This document shows positions 1 to 5,262 of a DNA stretch of 5,262 nucleotides, in pieces (within the stretch, counting starts at the first letter, position 1; each line of letters starts with the position of its first letter). The DNA lies in NCBI GenBank assembly GCA_027005635.1, contig JALTLI010000083.1:1-5262 (forward strand), in the 5' to 3' direction. A model generated the notes under the pieces. That model worked only from the letters and a program-made list of their open reading frames with translations. It searched no databases and was not told the DNA's origin. The translations under genes were made by a program, and so were the position numbers. This DNA comes from Alphaproteobacteria bacterium. GTDB taxonomy: Bacteria; Pseudomonadota; Alphaproteobacteria; UBA2136; JALTLI01.

Positions 1-166
1 CTTTATTTGTTTTATCTGTTAAACCTATATCTGTGTAATTATTTACTGCATGAAGGGCTTCTAGGTTATATTTTTCACATATTTCTATTTGGCATTGTGT
101 AAATGTCTCAGCATCACTACGAAAAATATCTGATCCTGCTAAATAAACTAATGGCTTCCTTGACAT
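1..166 (-). CDS. Nucleoside 2-deoxyribosyltransferase-like protein (partial, N-terminus only)
   Basis: An open frame starts with ATG at 166-164 and runs 55 codons without a stop to the left edge of the window, so the C-terminal part is missing. The translation begins MSRKPLVYLAGSDIF and continues with RSDAETF and a CEKYNLEAL segment. This order (a first beta strand ending in YLAG, then a D-x-F segment, then a helix leading to a Cys-x-x-x-x-Phe/Leu-x-x-Leu strand) matches my knowledge of the N-terminus of nucleoside 2-deoxyribosyltransferase family proteins (typically YLAGPDVFLPDA). Members swap bases on deoxyribonucleosides or hydrolyse the N-glycosidic bond in nucleotide salvage, in the cytoplasm. 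The catalytic Glu lies beyond the window and cannot be checked. The start is supported by a TAGGAA Shine-Dalgarno at 172-177. It is divergent from the sugar kinase, with a 69-bp spacer. The family call is fairly safe; the substrate is unknown. Confidence 0.72.
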   Translation of the reverse strand, partial: MSRKPLVYLAGSDIFRSDAETFTQCQIEICEKYNLEALHAVNNYTDIGLTDKTNK

Positions 167-171
167 GGTTG

Positions 172-177
172 TTCCTA
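172..177 (-). promoter_or_regulatory. Ribosome binding site of the deoxyribosyltransferase-like gene
   Basis: On the minus strand TAGGAA lies 5 bases upstream of the ATG at 166 (the AGGA core is 6 bases away). It fixes the start of the partial gene, which is too short inside the window to be called on length alone. Confidence 0.6.
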
Positions 178-186
178 ACTGTAAAA

Positions 187-213
187 ATTATAACTTAAAT
201 TACTATATCACAA
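187..213 (-). promoter_or_regulatory. Possible promoter of the deoxyribosyltransferase-like gene
   Basis: On the minus strand a perfect TATAAT -10 hexamer (187-192) lies about 20 bases upstream of the start codon. A TTGTGA element (208-213) could be the -35, but it is only a 4/6 match and the spacer is short (15 bp). The resulting leader would be about 14 nt, just enough to hold the Shine-Dalgarno. The -10 is seen directly; function is inference, because perfect TATAAT matches are common by chance in AT-rich DNA. I found no comparably good promoter facing the kinase in the same spacer. Confidence 0.4.
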
Positions 214-235
214 AAAAAAGAAATACACATAAAAT

Positions 236-1135
236 ATGAGAGCACTTTTTATAGGTCATGGTTATACAGATGTAACATTTATTACTGATTATATACCCAC
301 AGGAGACGAAAAACACACAGGACAAAACTACGCATTTGGTGTAGGAGGAAATGCAGTTGTTGCCTGTTTCACATTGGCGAAACTTGGTAGAAATAAAGGT
401 GTTAGCGCTGATATAATTTTACCAATAGCAGATGATTGGTTAAGTAAAATAATCCTCCAAAAATCTGCCGAAGCTGGTATTTGTGTTCATGCTAGGGCTG
501 TTGCAAAAAGTTCTTTATCACTTATTTTGCCCAACGATGACAAACGTGCAATTGTACGATGTAGAGACAGTAATTATTTAGAAGATTTTCCAGAAGTTGA
601 TATATCTGATTACAAAGTTCTTCACCTAGACGGTCACCAACCATCTGCTGCTAAATATTATGCTATGATTGCAAAAAAGAAAGGAATTTTAACCTCTTTA
701 GATGGTGGAAGCTATGATAGAGAAGGAGTTGACGAACTTTTAAGCTATATTGATATAGCAGTTGTATCGGAACGTTTTTGTGAACAACTAGGAAAAACAC
801 CAGAAAAGGCCCTAGAATTTTTATTAGCTAAAGGAATAAAAGTTGCTGCGGTTACTCTTGGTAAAAATGGGTTGGTATATCAAGAAGAAAATGATAGTAC
901 CCATTCTAAAATACCAGCAATTTCAATACCTCATGAAGATATAGTAGATTCCACAGGAGCAGGAGATATTTTTCATGGTGGTTACTTATATTCATGGTTA
1001 AGAAAGCCAGAATATAGCTGGAAGGAACACTTTATGTTTGCCAGAGCAGCTTCTGCATTATCTGTACAAAAGCTAGGAACAGAGGAAAGTATTCCTACTA
1101 GAACAGAAATTTTAAAGTTAATGGAACAGCAATAA
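236..1135 (+). CDS. PfkB/ribokinase-family carbohydrate kinase
   Basis: This is an intact 299-aa cytoplasmic kinase of the ribokinase (PfkB) superfamily, which transfers the ATP gamma-phosphate to a sugar or nucleoside hydroxyl. The N-terminal strand carries a G-x-x-x-x-D pattern (residues 7-12). The di-glycine substrate-binding motif GVGGNA is at 35-40, a TLGKNG strand-turn near 207-212, and the PfkB signature 2 DSTGAGD at 238-244, with Asp244 the expected catalytic base and GAGD the anion hole. The following FHGG (246-249) resembles the ketohexokinase/sulfofructose kinase side of the family rather than classical ribokinase or adenosine kinase, but this is not enough to name the substrate. 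Length is normal. The start fits the family N-terminus, although only a weak purine run (AAAAAAAAG, 212-220), too far away to be a good Shine-Dalgarno, precedes it. It diverges from the deoxyribosyltransferase-like gene and converges on pdhC. A role in nucleoside or pentose salvage is a guess from context. Confidence 0.88.
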   Translation: MRALFIGHGYTDVTFITDYIPTGDEKHTGQNYAFGVGGNAVVACFTLAKLGRNKGVSADIILPIADDWLSKIILQKSAEAGICVHARAVAKSSLSLILPNDDKRAIVRCRDSNYLEDFPEVDISDYKVLHLDGHQPSAAKYYAMIAKKKGILTSLDGGSYDREGVDELLSYIDIAVVSERFCEQLGKTPEKALEFLLAKGIKVAAVTLGKNGLVYQEENDSTHSKIPAISIPHEDIVDSTGAGDIFHGGYLYSWLRKPEYSWKEHFMFARAASALSVQKLGTEESIPTRTEILKLMEQQ

Positions 1136-1140
1136 ATACA

Positions 1141-1158
1141 GTTTTTTAGCTAGAAAAC
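1141..1158. repeat. 18-bp AT-rich palindrome between convergent genes
   Basis: The stretch from GTTTTTT to AGAAAAC around a central AGCT is an inverted repeat with one imperfect pair (1146 with 1153, a G-U wobble in plus-strand RNA). It sits 5 bases past the kinase stop and 25 bases past the pdhC stop, where a shared bidirectional terminator would be expected. The stem is almost all A/T and neither side is followed by a clean U tract, so terminator function is only a possibility. No better hairpin is visible in the 48-bp gap. Confidence 0.3.
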
Positions 1159-1183
1159 ACGGGCATTACTAAGTTTTAGCATA

Positions 1184-2464
1184 TTAAAGCATCATAGTTA
1201 CAGGGTTTTCTAGGTAAAACTTAATATCACGAATAAGTTCTGCTCCAAGCGCCCCATCAATTACACGGTGATCAACTGAAAGGGACATATCCATAATAGA
1301 TGCAATACCCATTTCACCATTTTCTACTATTACTCGTTCTTCTGCACCACCAACAGCTAAAATTGCCCCTTGAGGTGGGTTAATAATTGCTTTAAATTCT
1401 TTTACTCCGTACATACCAAGGTTAGAAAGACTAAATGAACCACCTTCATATTGTTCTGGTAAAAGCTTACCGCTTCTTGCCTGTTTAGCTAAACTTTTCA
1501 TTTCATGAGAAATCTGAATAACATTTTTTTGATCTGCATTTTGAATTATTGGAGTAATCAAACCACCTTCAATTGAAACAGCCACAGAAATATCTACATT
1601 ACCGTAACGAACAACTGCCTCTTCTCCCCATGCTGCATTAGCATCTGGATTCTTTTTAAGTGCCATTGCACAGGCTTTAATAATCATATCATTTACTGAT
1701 ATTTTATAAGCACTTTCATCTTTAGGTGATACAGCGTTAAGTTGCGCCCTTGCATTTAATAAAGCATCCATATTAACCGATGAAGTTAAGTAAAAATGAG
1801 GGACAAACTGTTTAGCCGTAGTAAGCCTTGCAGCAATTGATTTACGCATTGGAGTATGACGAATTTCTTCATCAGCGTAGCGAGTAGGTTCTCCACCGCC
1901 ACCAAAACCAGTAGATGCTTGCCTTACATCTTTTTCAACAATTCTGCCTTTAGGGCCACTACCTACAATATTAACTAAATTAACCCCAAGTTCTTTTGCT
2001 AGGCGTTTAGCAACAGGGCTTGCAAATATTTCTCCATCATGTGCAGGTGATTTTTTCACAGGAGCATTTTTATTAGCTACAGGTTGAGGAAGTGGATTAA
2101 GCATAGCTTGTACTTGAGCAGGAGCTGGAGCAACTTTAGTTTCCCCCTCATCTTCAACTTCCATGATAACTTTTTCTTTATGAGCCTTTGGCATTTTAGG
2201 TTTGTAATCTTTTGCAACTTTTTCGCCTTCTTCAGCTAAAACTGCTATAGGAGTTCCTACCTGAATATCTTCCCCTACTTTACCAATAATACTGTGTAAA
2301 ATACCATCTGTTGTTGCTTCAATTTCCATTGTCGCTTTATCTGTTTCAACTTCGGCAATTACATCACCTGTTTGAACTTCTTCACCTTCTTTTTTAAGCC
2401 AGCCAGCAAGACGACCTTCGGTCATTGTTGGTGAAAGTTGAGGCATTAGTACATCGATTGGCAT
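1184..2464 (-). CDS. pdhC: Pyruvate dehydrogenase complex E2, dihydrolipoamide acetyltransferase
   Basis: This 426-aa protein is the core of the PDH complex: it takes the acetyl group from E1 on a swinging lipoyl arm and transfers it to CoA. Domains in order are one lipoyl domain (about 1-80) with lipoylation motif TDKA and Lys43 as the modified residue; an acidic then Ala/Pro-rich linker (about 81-143); a peripheral-subunit binding domain (about 146-181, with ASPVAKRLA and GSGPKGRI); a Gly-rich hinge (186-191); and the catalytic domain (about 200-426). The acyltransferase motif is DHRVIDGA (398-405), with His399 and Asp403 the catalytic pair, and a SLSNLG segment lies at 345-350. Length is normal for a one-lipoyl alphaproteobacterial E2. 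The ATG start matches the family N-terminus and has an AAGGAA Shine-Dalgarno 8 bases upstream. It is the last gene of the operon, 87 bp after pdhB, and converges on the sugar kinase. No E3 gene follows. Confidence 0.97.
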   Translation of the reverse strand: MPIDVLMPQLSPTMTEGRLAGWLKKEGEEVQTGDVIAEVETDKATMEIEATTDGILHSIIGKVGEDIQVGTPIAVLAEEGEKVAKDYKPKMPKAHKEKVIMEVEDEGETKVAPAPAQVQAMLNPLPQPVANKNAPVKKSPAHDGEIFASPVAKRLAKELGVNLVNIVGSGPKGRIVEKDVRQASTGFGGGGEPTRYADEEIRHTPMRKSIAARLTTAKQFVPHFYLTSSVNMDALLNARAQLNAVSPKDESAYKISVNDMIIKACAMALKKNPDANAAWGEEAVVRYGNVDISVAVSIEGGLITPIIQNADQKNVIQISHEMKSLAKQARSGKLLPEQYEGGSFSLSNLGMYGVKEFKAIINPPQGAILAVGGAEERVIVENGEMGIASIMDMSLSVDHRVIDGALGAELIRDIKFYLENPVTMML

Positions 2465-2472
2465 TTTAAAGT

Positions 2473-2478
2473 TCCTTT
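2473..2478 (-). promoter_or_regulatory. Ribosome binding site of pdhC
   Basis: AAGGAA on the minus strand ends 8 bases before the pdhC ATG. Unlike the two upstream junctions in this operon, it lies in non-coding DNA and is not coupled to the end of a preceding gene. Confidence 0.65.
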
Positions 2479-2488
2479 TTATTTAACT

Positions 2489-2494
2489 AGTATA
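2489..2494 (-). promoter_or_regulatory. Possible -10 element of an internal pdhC promoter
   Basis: On the minus strand TATACT (5/6 to TATAAT) lies 24 bases before the pdhC start, in the only sizeable gap of the operon (2465-2551). At 17-19 bp further upstream there are only TAAAAA or TGTAAA, poor -35 matches. A secondary promoter giving extra E2 transcript is possible but weakly supported; read-through from pdhB is the simpler explanation. Confidence 0.25.
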
Positions 2495-2551
2495 ATTCCT
2501 ATATAAGCTAATTTTTACATTTATTCGTCGCGCGTGTATGTTACAAATAAA

Positions 2552-3532
2552 TTACTTATAACAAACCTCTTTAGTTGCAGTTACAATATCCTGCACTTGT
2601 GGGATAGTCAATTGTTCTAAACTTTTTGCGTATGGCATTGGGATATCTTTTACTGTTACACGTTTTATAGGTGCGTCAATATAATCAAAGGCTTTATCAT
2701 TAATAAGTGCAATAATTTCTGAACCAACACCAGCGTAGCTCCACCCTTCTGAAACTGTAACTGCTCGGTGCGTTTTTTTAACAGAATTTATAATAGTTTC
2801 TTCATCTAGTGGGCGAATTGTGCGTAAATCTATCACCTCTGCATCTATGCCAATTTTTGCTAATTCTTCCGCTGCTTCTAGGCATCTGTTGGCGGTTATT
2901 GAATAACTTATTAAGGTTACATCTTTACCCTCACGAGTTATTTTTGCTTTACCAATTGGTACTATATAATCTTTGTCATTTGGAACTTCACCAACTTCAC
3001 CGTATAGACGTTCATTTTCTAAGCAAACTACTGGTGAATTATCTCGGATTGCAGATTTTATCATACCTTTAATATCTGCCGGACTAGCAGGAGCAATAAC
3101 TTTTAGCCCAGGAACACTAGCATACCAACTAGCAAAATCTTGCGTATGTTGAGCACCAACCCGTGCAGCAACACCGTTTAACCCACGAAATACCATTGGG
3201 AATTTAACTGCGCCACCGCTCATGTATGATGTTTTTGCAGCGGTATTTACAATATGATCAATTGCTAGCATGGCAAAGTTCCATGTCATGTATTCTACAA
3301 TTGGACGTAAACCTTTCATGGCTGCACCACAAGCAATACCTGTAAAGCCAACTTCAGCAATTGGAGTATCTATAACTCTATCAGCGCCAAATTCTTCCAA
3401 CATTCCTTGAGAACATTTATATGCTCCTTGGTAATTGGCTACTTCTTCCCCCATTAGAAATACGTTTTTATCATTTCTCATCTCTTCTGACATTCCGTCA
3501 CGCAGGGCTTCTCTGTATGTTAGTTGTGGCAT
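2552..3532 (-). CDS. pdhB: Pyruvate dehydrogenase E1 component, beta subunit
   Basis: This 326-aa protein is the beta subunit of the heterotetrameric E1 that decarboxylates pyruvate with thiamine diphosphate and reductively acetylates E2. Visible motifs are the TPP-contacting MGEEV segment (27-31), IDTPIAE (54-60), the MSGG loop (104-107), FRG-NG (115-120), the active-site AQHTQ segment (127-131, His129), LENERLYG (171-178), and the C-terminal transketolase domain with EVIDLRTIRPLD (232-243). The C-terminal MPYAKSLE (299-306) is typical of E1 beta. It lacks the extra N-terminal lipoyl domain of about 130 residues found in many rhizobial PdhB proteins, so it resembles the Rickettsia and mitochondrial layout. 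Its ATG directly abuts the TAA of the SGNH hydrolase gene with no intervening base, and its AGGGGA Shine-Dalgarno (3541-3546) lies inside that gene's last codons, which implies translational coupling. Confidence 0.97.
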   Translation of the reverse strand: MPQLTYREALRDGMSEEMRNDKNVFLMGEEVANYQGAYKCSQGMLEEFGADRVIDTPIAEVGFTGIACGAAMKGLRPIVEYMTWNFAMLAIDHIVNTAAKTSYMSGGAVKFPMVFRGLNGVAARVGAQHTQDFASWYASVPGLKVIAPASPADIKGMIKSAIRDNSPVVCLENERLYGEVGEVPNDKDYIVPIGKAKITREGKDVTLISYSITANRCLEAAEELAKIGIDAEVIDLRTIRPLDEETIINSVKKTHRAVTVSEGWSYAGVGSEIIALINDKAFDYIDAPIKRVTVKDIPMPYAKSLEQLTIPQVQDIVTATKEVCYK

Positions 3533-4159
3533 TTAATTGTTCCCCTGTAGTTCATCTGGTAACCATTTATTCTCTTCTATAAAATTGTATACCTGTTCGG
3601 CATAAATTGTATACCCAGTCGCATTTGGGTGTAAGCAAGGATTAAAATGTTTTTCTGTATCCATATTATTAACTTCCAAAAAAGGGATATTTCTTTCTGC
3701 ACACAAGTTACCAATAAAATTGTTCCACTTTTCAGCACCATGTTTCCTAATTTTATCAACTTCTTTAGGTAACAGCATTTGCATTACTAAAACTTTAGGT
3801 ATACTAGCTTTTAACACATCTAAAACATGTTGCCATGACCTATGTGAAAGATAATAAGAAACTCTTCTTTCTTCTATACCTTCTTCATGAACTAAATCAT
3901 CAAATATAAAAATATCATTTGTTCCACAACCTAAAATAACTACATCAGGATTACGCAATAAAACCTCACCAATACGATATTCTAAATCACGAATTGTATC
4001 TCCACCTATGCCTAAATTAAGCACTCTACATCTATTTGGATTAATGTTAGCTGGTAACATTTCTTGCAACCTTCCAACCCAACCATTGCGTTTTTGCTCA
4101 TCACCTTCACCTTCAACAAGGCTATCTCCAAAGCATACTATTGTGAATTTACTTGCCAT
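3533..4159 (-). CDS. SGNH/GDSL-family hydrolase encoded inside the PDH operon
   Basis: This 208-aa protein has the SGNH-hydrolase layout. Block I is FGDSL (10-14) with nucleophile Ser13, block II is NLGIGGDT (48-55) with the oxyanion-hole glycine, block III is GTND (79-82) with Asn81, and block V is a C-terminal LHPNATGY (176-183) with His177. The Asp normally three residues before that His (DxxHP) is Pro174 here, preceded by Asn173, so the classical Ser-Asp-His triad looks incomplete. There is no signal peptide or membrane segment, so a cytoplasmic esterase or thioesterase-like enzyme is likely; the substrate is unknown. The ATG is set by a strong AAGGAG at 7 bases that overlaps the pdhA stop. 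The gap to pdhA is 11 bp, and the stop abuts the pdhB ATG. It is not a standard PDH subunit; its position suggests co-expression with E1, but any functional link is inference. The family call is firm. Confidence 0.92.
   Translation of the reverse strand: MASKFTIVCFGDSLVEGEGDEQKRNGWVGRLQEMLPANINPNRCRVLNLGIGGDTIRDLEYRIGEVLLRNPDVVILGCGTNDIFIFDDLVHEEGIEERRVSYYLSHRSWQHVLDVLKASIPKVLVMQMLLPKEVDKIRKHGAEKWNNFIGNLCAERNIPFLEVNNMDTEKHFNPCLHPNATGYTIYAEQVYNFIEENKWLPDELQGNN
3541..3546 (-). promoter_or_regulatory. Ribosome binding site of pdhB within the SGNH gene end
   Basis: AGGGGA on the minus strand lies in the Gln-Gly-Asn codons near the end of the SGNH hydrolase, 8 bases before the pdhB ATG. Since the SGNH TAA and the pdhB ATG are adjacent, ribosomes finishing the hydrolase are well placed to reinitiate on pdhB. 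Confidence 0.7.
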
Positions 4160-4166
4160 TTTTTAT

Positions 4167-4172
4167 CTCCTT
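4167..4172 (-). promoter_or_regulatory. Ribosome binding site of the SGNH hydrolase gene
   Basis: AAGGAG on the minus strand overlaps the last two bases of the pdhA TAA stop codon and lies 7 bases before the SGNH ATG. It is the best Shine-Dalgarno match in the window and is stronger than that of pdhA itself. Confidence 0.75.
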
Positions 4173-5160
4173 ATAATACATCCGTATAAAGTTCATTGGC
4201 ATCTGGTTCTGGTGAATTAATGGCAAATTCTACTGCTTCTTCAACCTGTTGTTTTATGGCTTTATCTATGCTTTTTAGTTCTTCATCTTTAACCTTAAAA
4301 TCTTTTTCTAACACTTTGGTTAAATTTATTATAGGGTCATTTTTTTGCCTGTAATTTTCTACTTCTTCTCTAGTTCTGTATTTGGCAGGGTCACTCATTG
4401 AATGTCCTCTGTAACGGTAAGTATGGGCTTCCACTATATATGGCCCTTTACCACTTCTTGCATGGTCTACTGCTTTTTTCATAGCATCACGAACTGCAAA
4501 AAAATCTTGTCCGTCAACTTCAACGCTAGGGATATTAAATGGCTCACCACGTTTATATAGTTCACCAGATGCACAACGAGGTTGAGATGTCCCCATACTA
4601 TACTTATTATTTTCTATTACAAATACTACTGGTAAATCCCATAATTTTGCCATATTTAAGGTTTCAAAAAATTGACCAGCATTAGCGGCACCATCACCTA
4701 AAAATGTTAAGCATACTTTTTTGTTTTTTTGCATTTTATTGGCGAATGCTAACCCTGCTCCCATAGATGTTTGGGCTGCAACTATTCCGTGTCCACCCCA
4801 AAAATGATGTTCCTTGCTAAAAATGTGCATGGAACCACCCTTACCTTTAGAAACACCATCTACTCGCCCTGCAAGTTCTGCCATAACATTTTCAGGTGCA
4901 ACTCCGCAAGCAATTGCATGGGCATGACAACGATAACTTGTAATATAATCATCACCATCTTTTGTTACAGCTTTACAACCTGTTATAACAGCCTCTTGCC
5001 CTATATATAAATGACAAAAACCTGCAATAACTGCCTGTTGATACATATTTGCTGCTTTTTCTTCAAACCGACGTAAAAAAAGCATATCCTCATATACTTT
5101 TAATAAACTTTCTTTTGTATCAGTTGTATTTGTTGCGATTTTCAGTTTTTTTGTTGCCAT
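4171..5160 (-). CDS. pdhA: Pyruvate dehydrogenase E1 component, alpha subunit
   Basis: This 329-aa protein is the thiamine-diphosphate-binding alpha subunit of PDH E1 and acts with PdhB. Family features in order are the early LFLRRFEEKA segment (27-36), GFCHLYIGQEA (47-57), SYRCHAHA (75-82), the GKGGSMH segment (106-112), GGHGIVAAQ (122-130), and the TPP/Mg motif from GDG (155-157) to ENN (183-185). The active-site phosphorylation-loop equivalent RYRGHSMSDP is at 249-258, with His253. The HLYIGQEA and HSMSDP forms distinguish PDH E1 alpha from branched-chain and acetoin E1 alpha with good, not absolute, confidence; the adjacent E1 beta and E2 agree. Length is close to that of Rickettsia-type homologues. 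It is the first gene of the operon, behind a near-consensus promoter. Its own Shine-Dalgarno is weak (AAGAG, 5172-5176, 11 bases from the ATG). An SGNH hydrolase gene follows after 11 bp instead of pdhB. Confidence 0.97.
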   Translation of the reverse strand: MATKKLKIATNTTDTKESLLKVYEDMLFLRRFEEKAANMYQQAVIAGFCHLYIGQEAVITGCKAVTKDGDDYITSYRCHAHAIACGVAPENVMAELAGRVDGVSKGKGGSMHIFSKEHHFWGGHGIVAAQTSMGAGLAFANKMQKNKKVCLTFLGDGAANAGQFFETLNMAKLWDLPVVFVIENNKYSMGTSQPRCASGELYKRGEPFNIPSVEVDGQDFFAVRDAMKKAVDHARSGKGPYIVEAHTYRYRGHSMSDPAKYRTREEVENYRQKNDPIINLTKVLEKDFKVKDEELKSIDKAIKQQVEEAVEFAINSPEPDANELYTDVL

Positions 5161-5193
5161 TTATTATTTAGCTCTTATTTTATGTTTAGGCGC

Positions 5194-5223
5194 ATTGTAG
5201 CTATTAAAACTATTAACTGTCAA
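5194..5223 (-). promoter_or_regulatory. Sigma70-type promoter of the PDH operon
   Basis: On the minus strand a perfect TTGACA -35 (5218-5223) and a TACAAT -10 (5/6 consensus, 5194-5199) are separated by 18 bp. Transcription would start near 5187 and give a leader of about 27 nt before the pdhA ATG, too short for a riboswitch. Spacing, direction and position directly ahead of the operon make this the best promoter in the window. Confidence 0.75.
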
Positions 5224-5262
5224 TATTATCTGTTAATTATTAATGGTGGTATCCATATAAGT
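5224..5262. other. Non-coding or unresolved edge upstream of the pdhA promoter
   Basis: The last 39 bases hold an AT-rich stretch and no start codon followed by a usable frame. On the minus strand, short frames end at stops here (for example TAA at 5234-5236), so the 3' end of an upstream gene could reach into this edge. The sequence is too short to decide. Confidence 0.3.

Noticed and set aside
160..165. Perfect TTGACA on the plus strand, facing the kinase
   Set aside because: No acceptable -10 lies 16-18 bp downstream (only A-rich sequence), and the hexamer falls on the start codon region of the divergent gene, so it is probably chance.
1136..1183. Strong intrinsic terminator between the convergent kinase and pdhC
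   Set aside because: The only inverted repeat is almost entirely A/T and is not followed by a U tract on either strand, so I list it as a palindrome only.
2809..3072. Open frame of 87 codons on the plus strand inside pdhB
   Set aside because: It is antisense to a firmly identified E1 beta gene, very Leu-rich as expected from reading AT-rich coding DNA backwards, and matches no known family.
3577..3759. Open frame of 60 codons on the minus strand inside the hydrolase gene
   Set aside because: It overlaps the hydrolase in a different frame and has no independent ribosome site or family resemblance.
4008..4220. Open frame of 70 codons on the plus strand across the pdhA-hydrolase junction
   Set aside because: It lies antisense over two well-supported genes and resembles no protein I know; it is best explained as a shadow.
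4387..4416. Ser254 of PdhA aligned with phosphorylation site 1 of mitochondrial E1 alpha
   Set aside because: The HSMSDP loop is conserved for catalysis in the whole family, and no PDH kinase or phosphatase is visible in the window; it is not evidence for regulation by phosphorylation.
4771..5010. Open frame of 79 codons on the plus strand inside pdhA
   Set aside because: It is antisense to the conserved TPP-binding half of E1 alpha, with no recognisable motif.

Overview
This window comes from an AT-rich alphaproteobacterium. Its main content is a pyruvate dehydrogenase (PDH) operon read leftward on the minus strand: pdhA (E1 alpha), an SGNH/GDSL hydrolase, pdhB (E1 beta), then pdhC (E2). 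Two facts point to Alphaproteobacteria. The E1 is the heterodimeric alpha/beta type rather than a single-chain AceE, and the E2 opens with an alphaproteobacterial/mitochondrial-type lipoyl domain. E1 beta is short (326 aa) and lacks the N-terminal lipoyl domain seen in many rhizobial homologues; in this it resembles the Rickettsia and mitochondrial forms. TGG encodes Trp and all reading frames are intact, so the standard bacterial code applies. The exact order cannot be fixed from this sequence.

Layout from left to right. Positions 1-166 (minus) hold the N-terminal 55 codons of a nucleoside 2-deoxyribosyltransferase-like gene that runs off the left edge. A 69-bp divergent spacer (167-235) follows, then an intact PfkB/ribokinase-family sugar kinase on the plus strand (236-1135). 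A 48-bp convergent gap containing an AT-rich palindrome separates it from the end of pdhC. The PDH operon fills 1184-5160 on the minus strand. It is led by a near-consensus sigma70-type promoter at 5194-5223, and the last 39 bases of the window hold no recognisable gene.

How the genes work together: E1 alpha and E1 beta form the thiamine-diphosphate-dependent decarboxylase, and E2 carries the acetyl group on its lipoyl lysine to CoA. E3 (lipoamide dehydrogenase) is not in the window. Because a convergent kinase lies directly downstream of pdhC, E3 must be encoded elsewhere.

The unusual feature is the 208-aa cytoplasmic SGNH hydrolase placed between the two E1 subunit genes and tightly coupled to both. 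Its Shine-Dalgarno overlaps the pdhA stop codon, and its own stop codon directly abuts the pdhB start codon. It keeps the GDSL serine, the glycine and asparagine blocks and the catalytic histidine, but the usual Asp of the C-terminal DxxH motif is Pro. The kinase and deoxyribosyltransferase pair suggests nucleoside or sugar salvage, but their substrates cannot be read from sequence.
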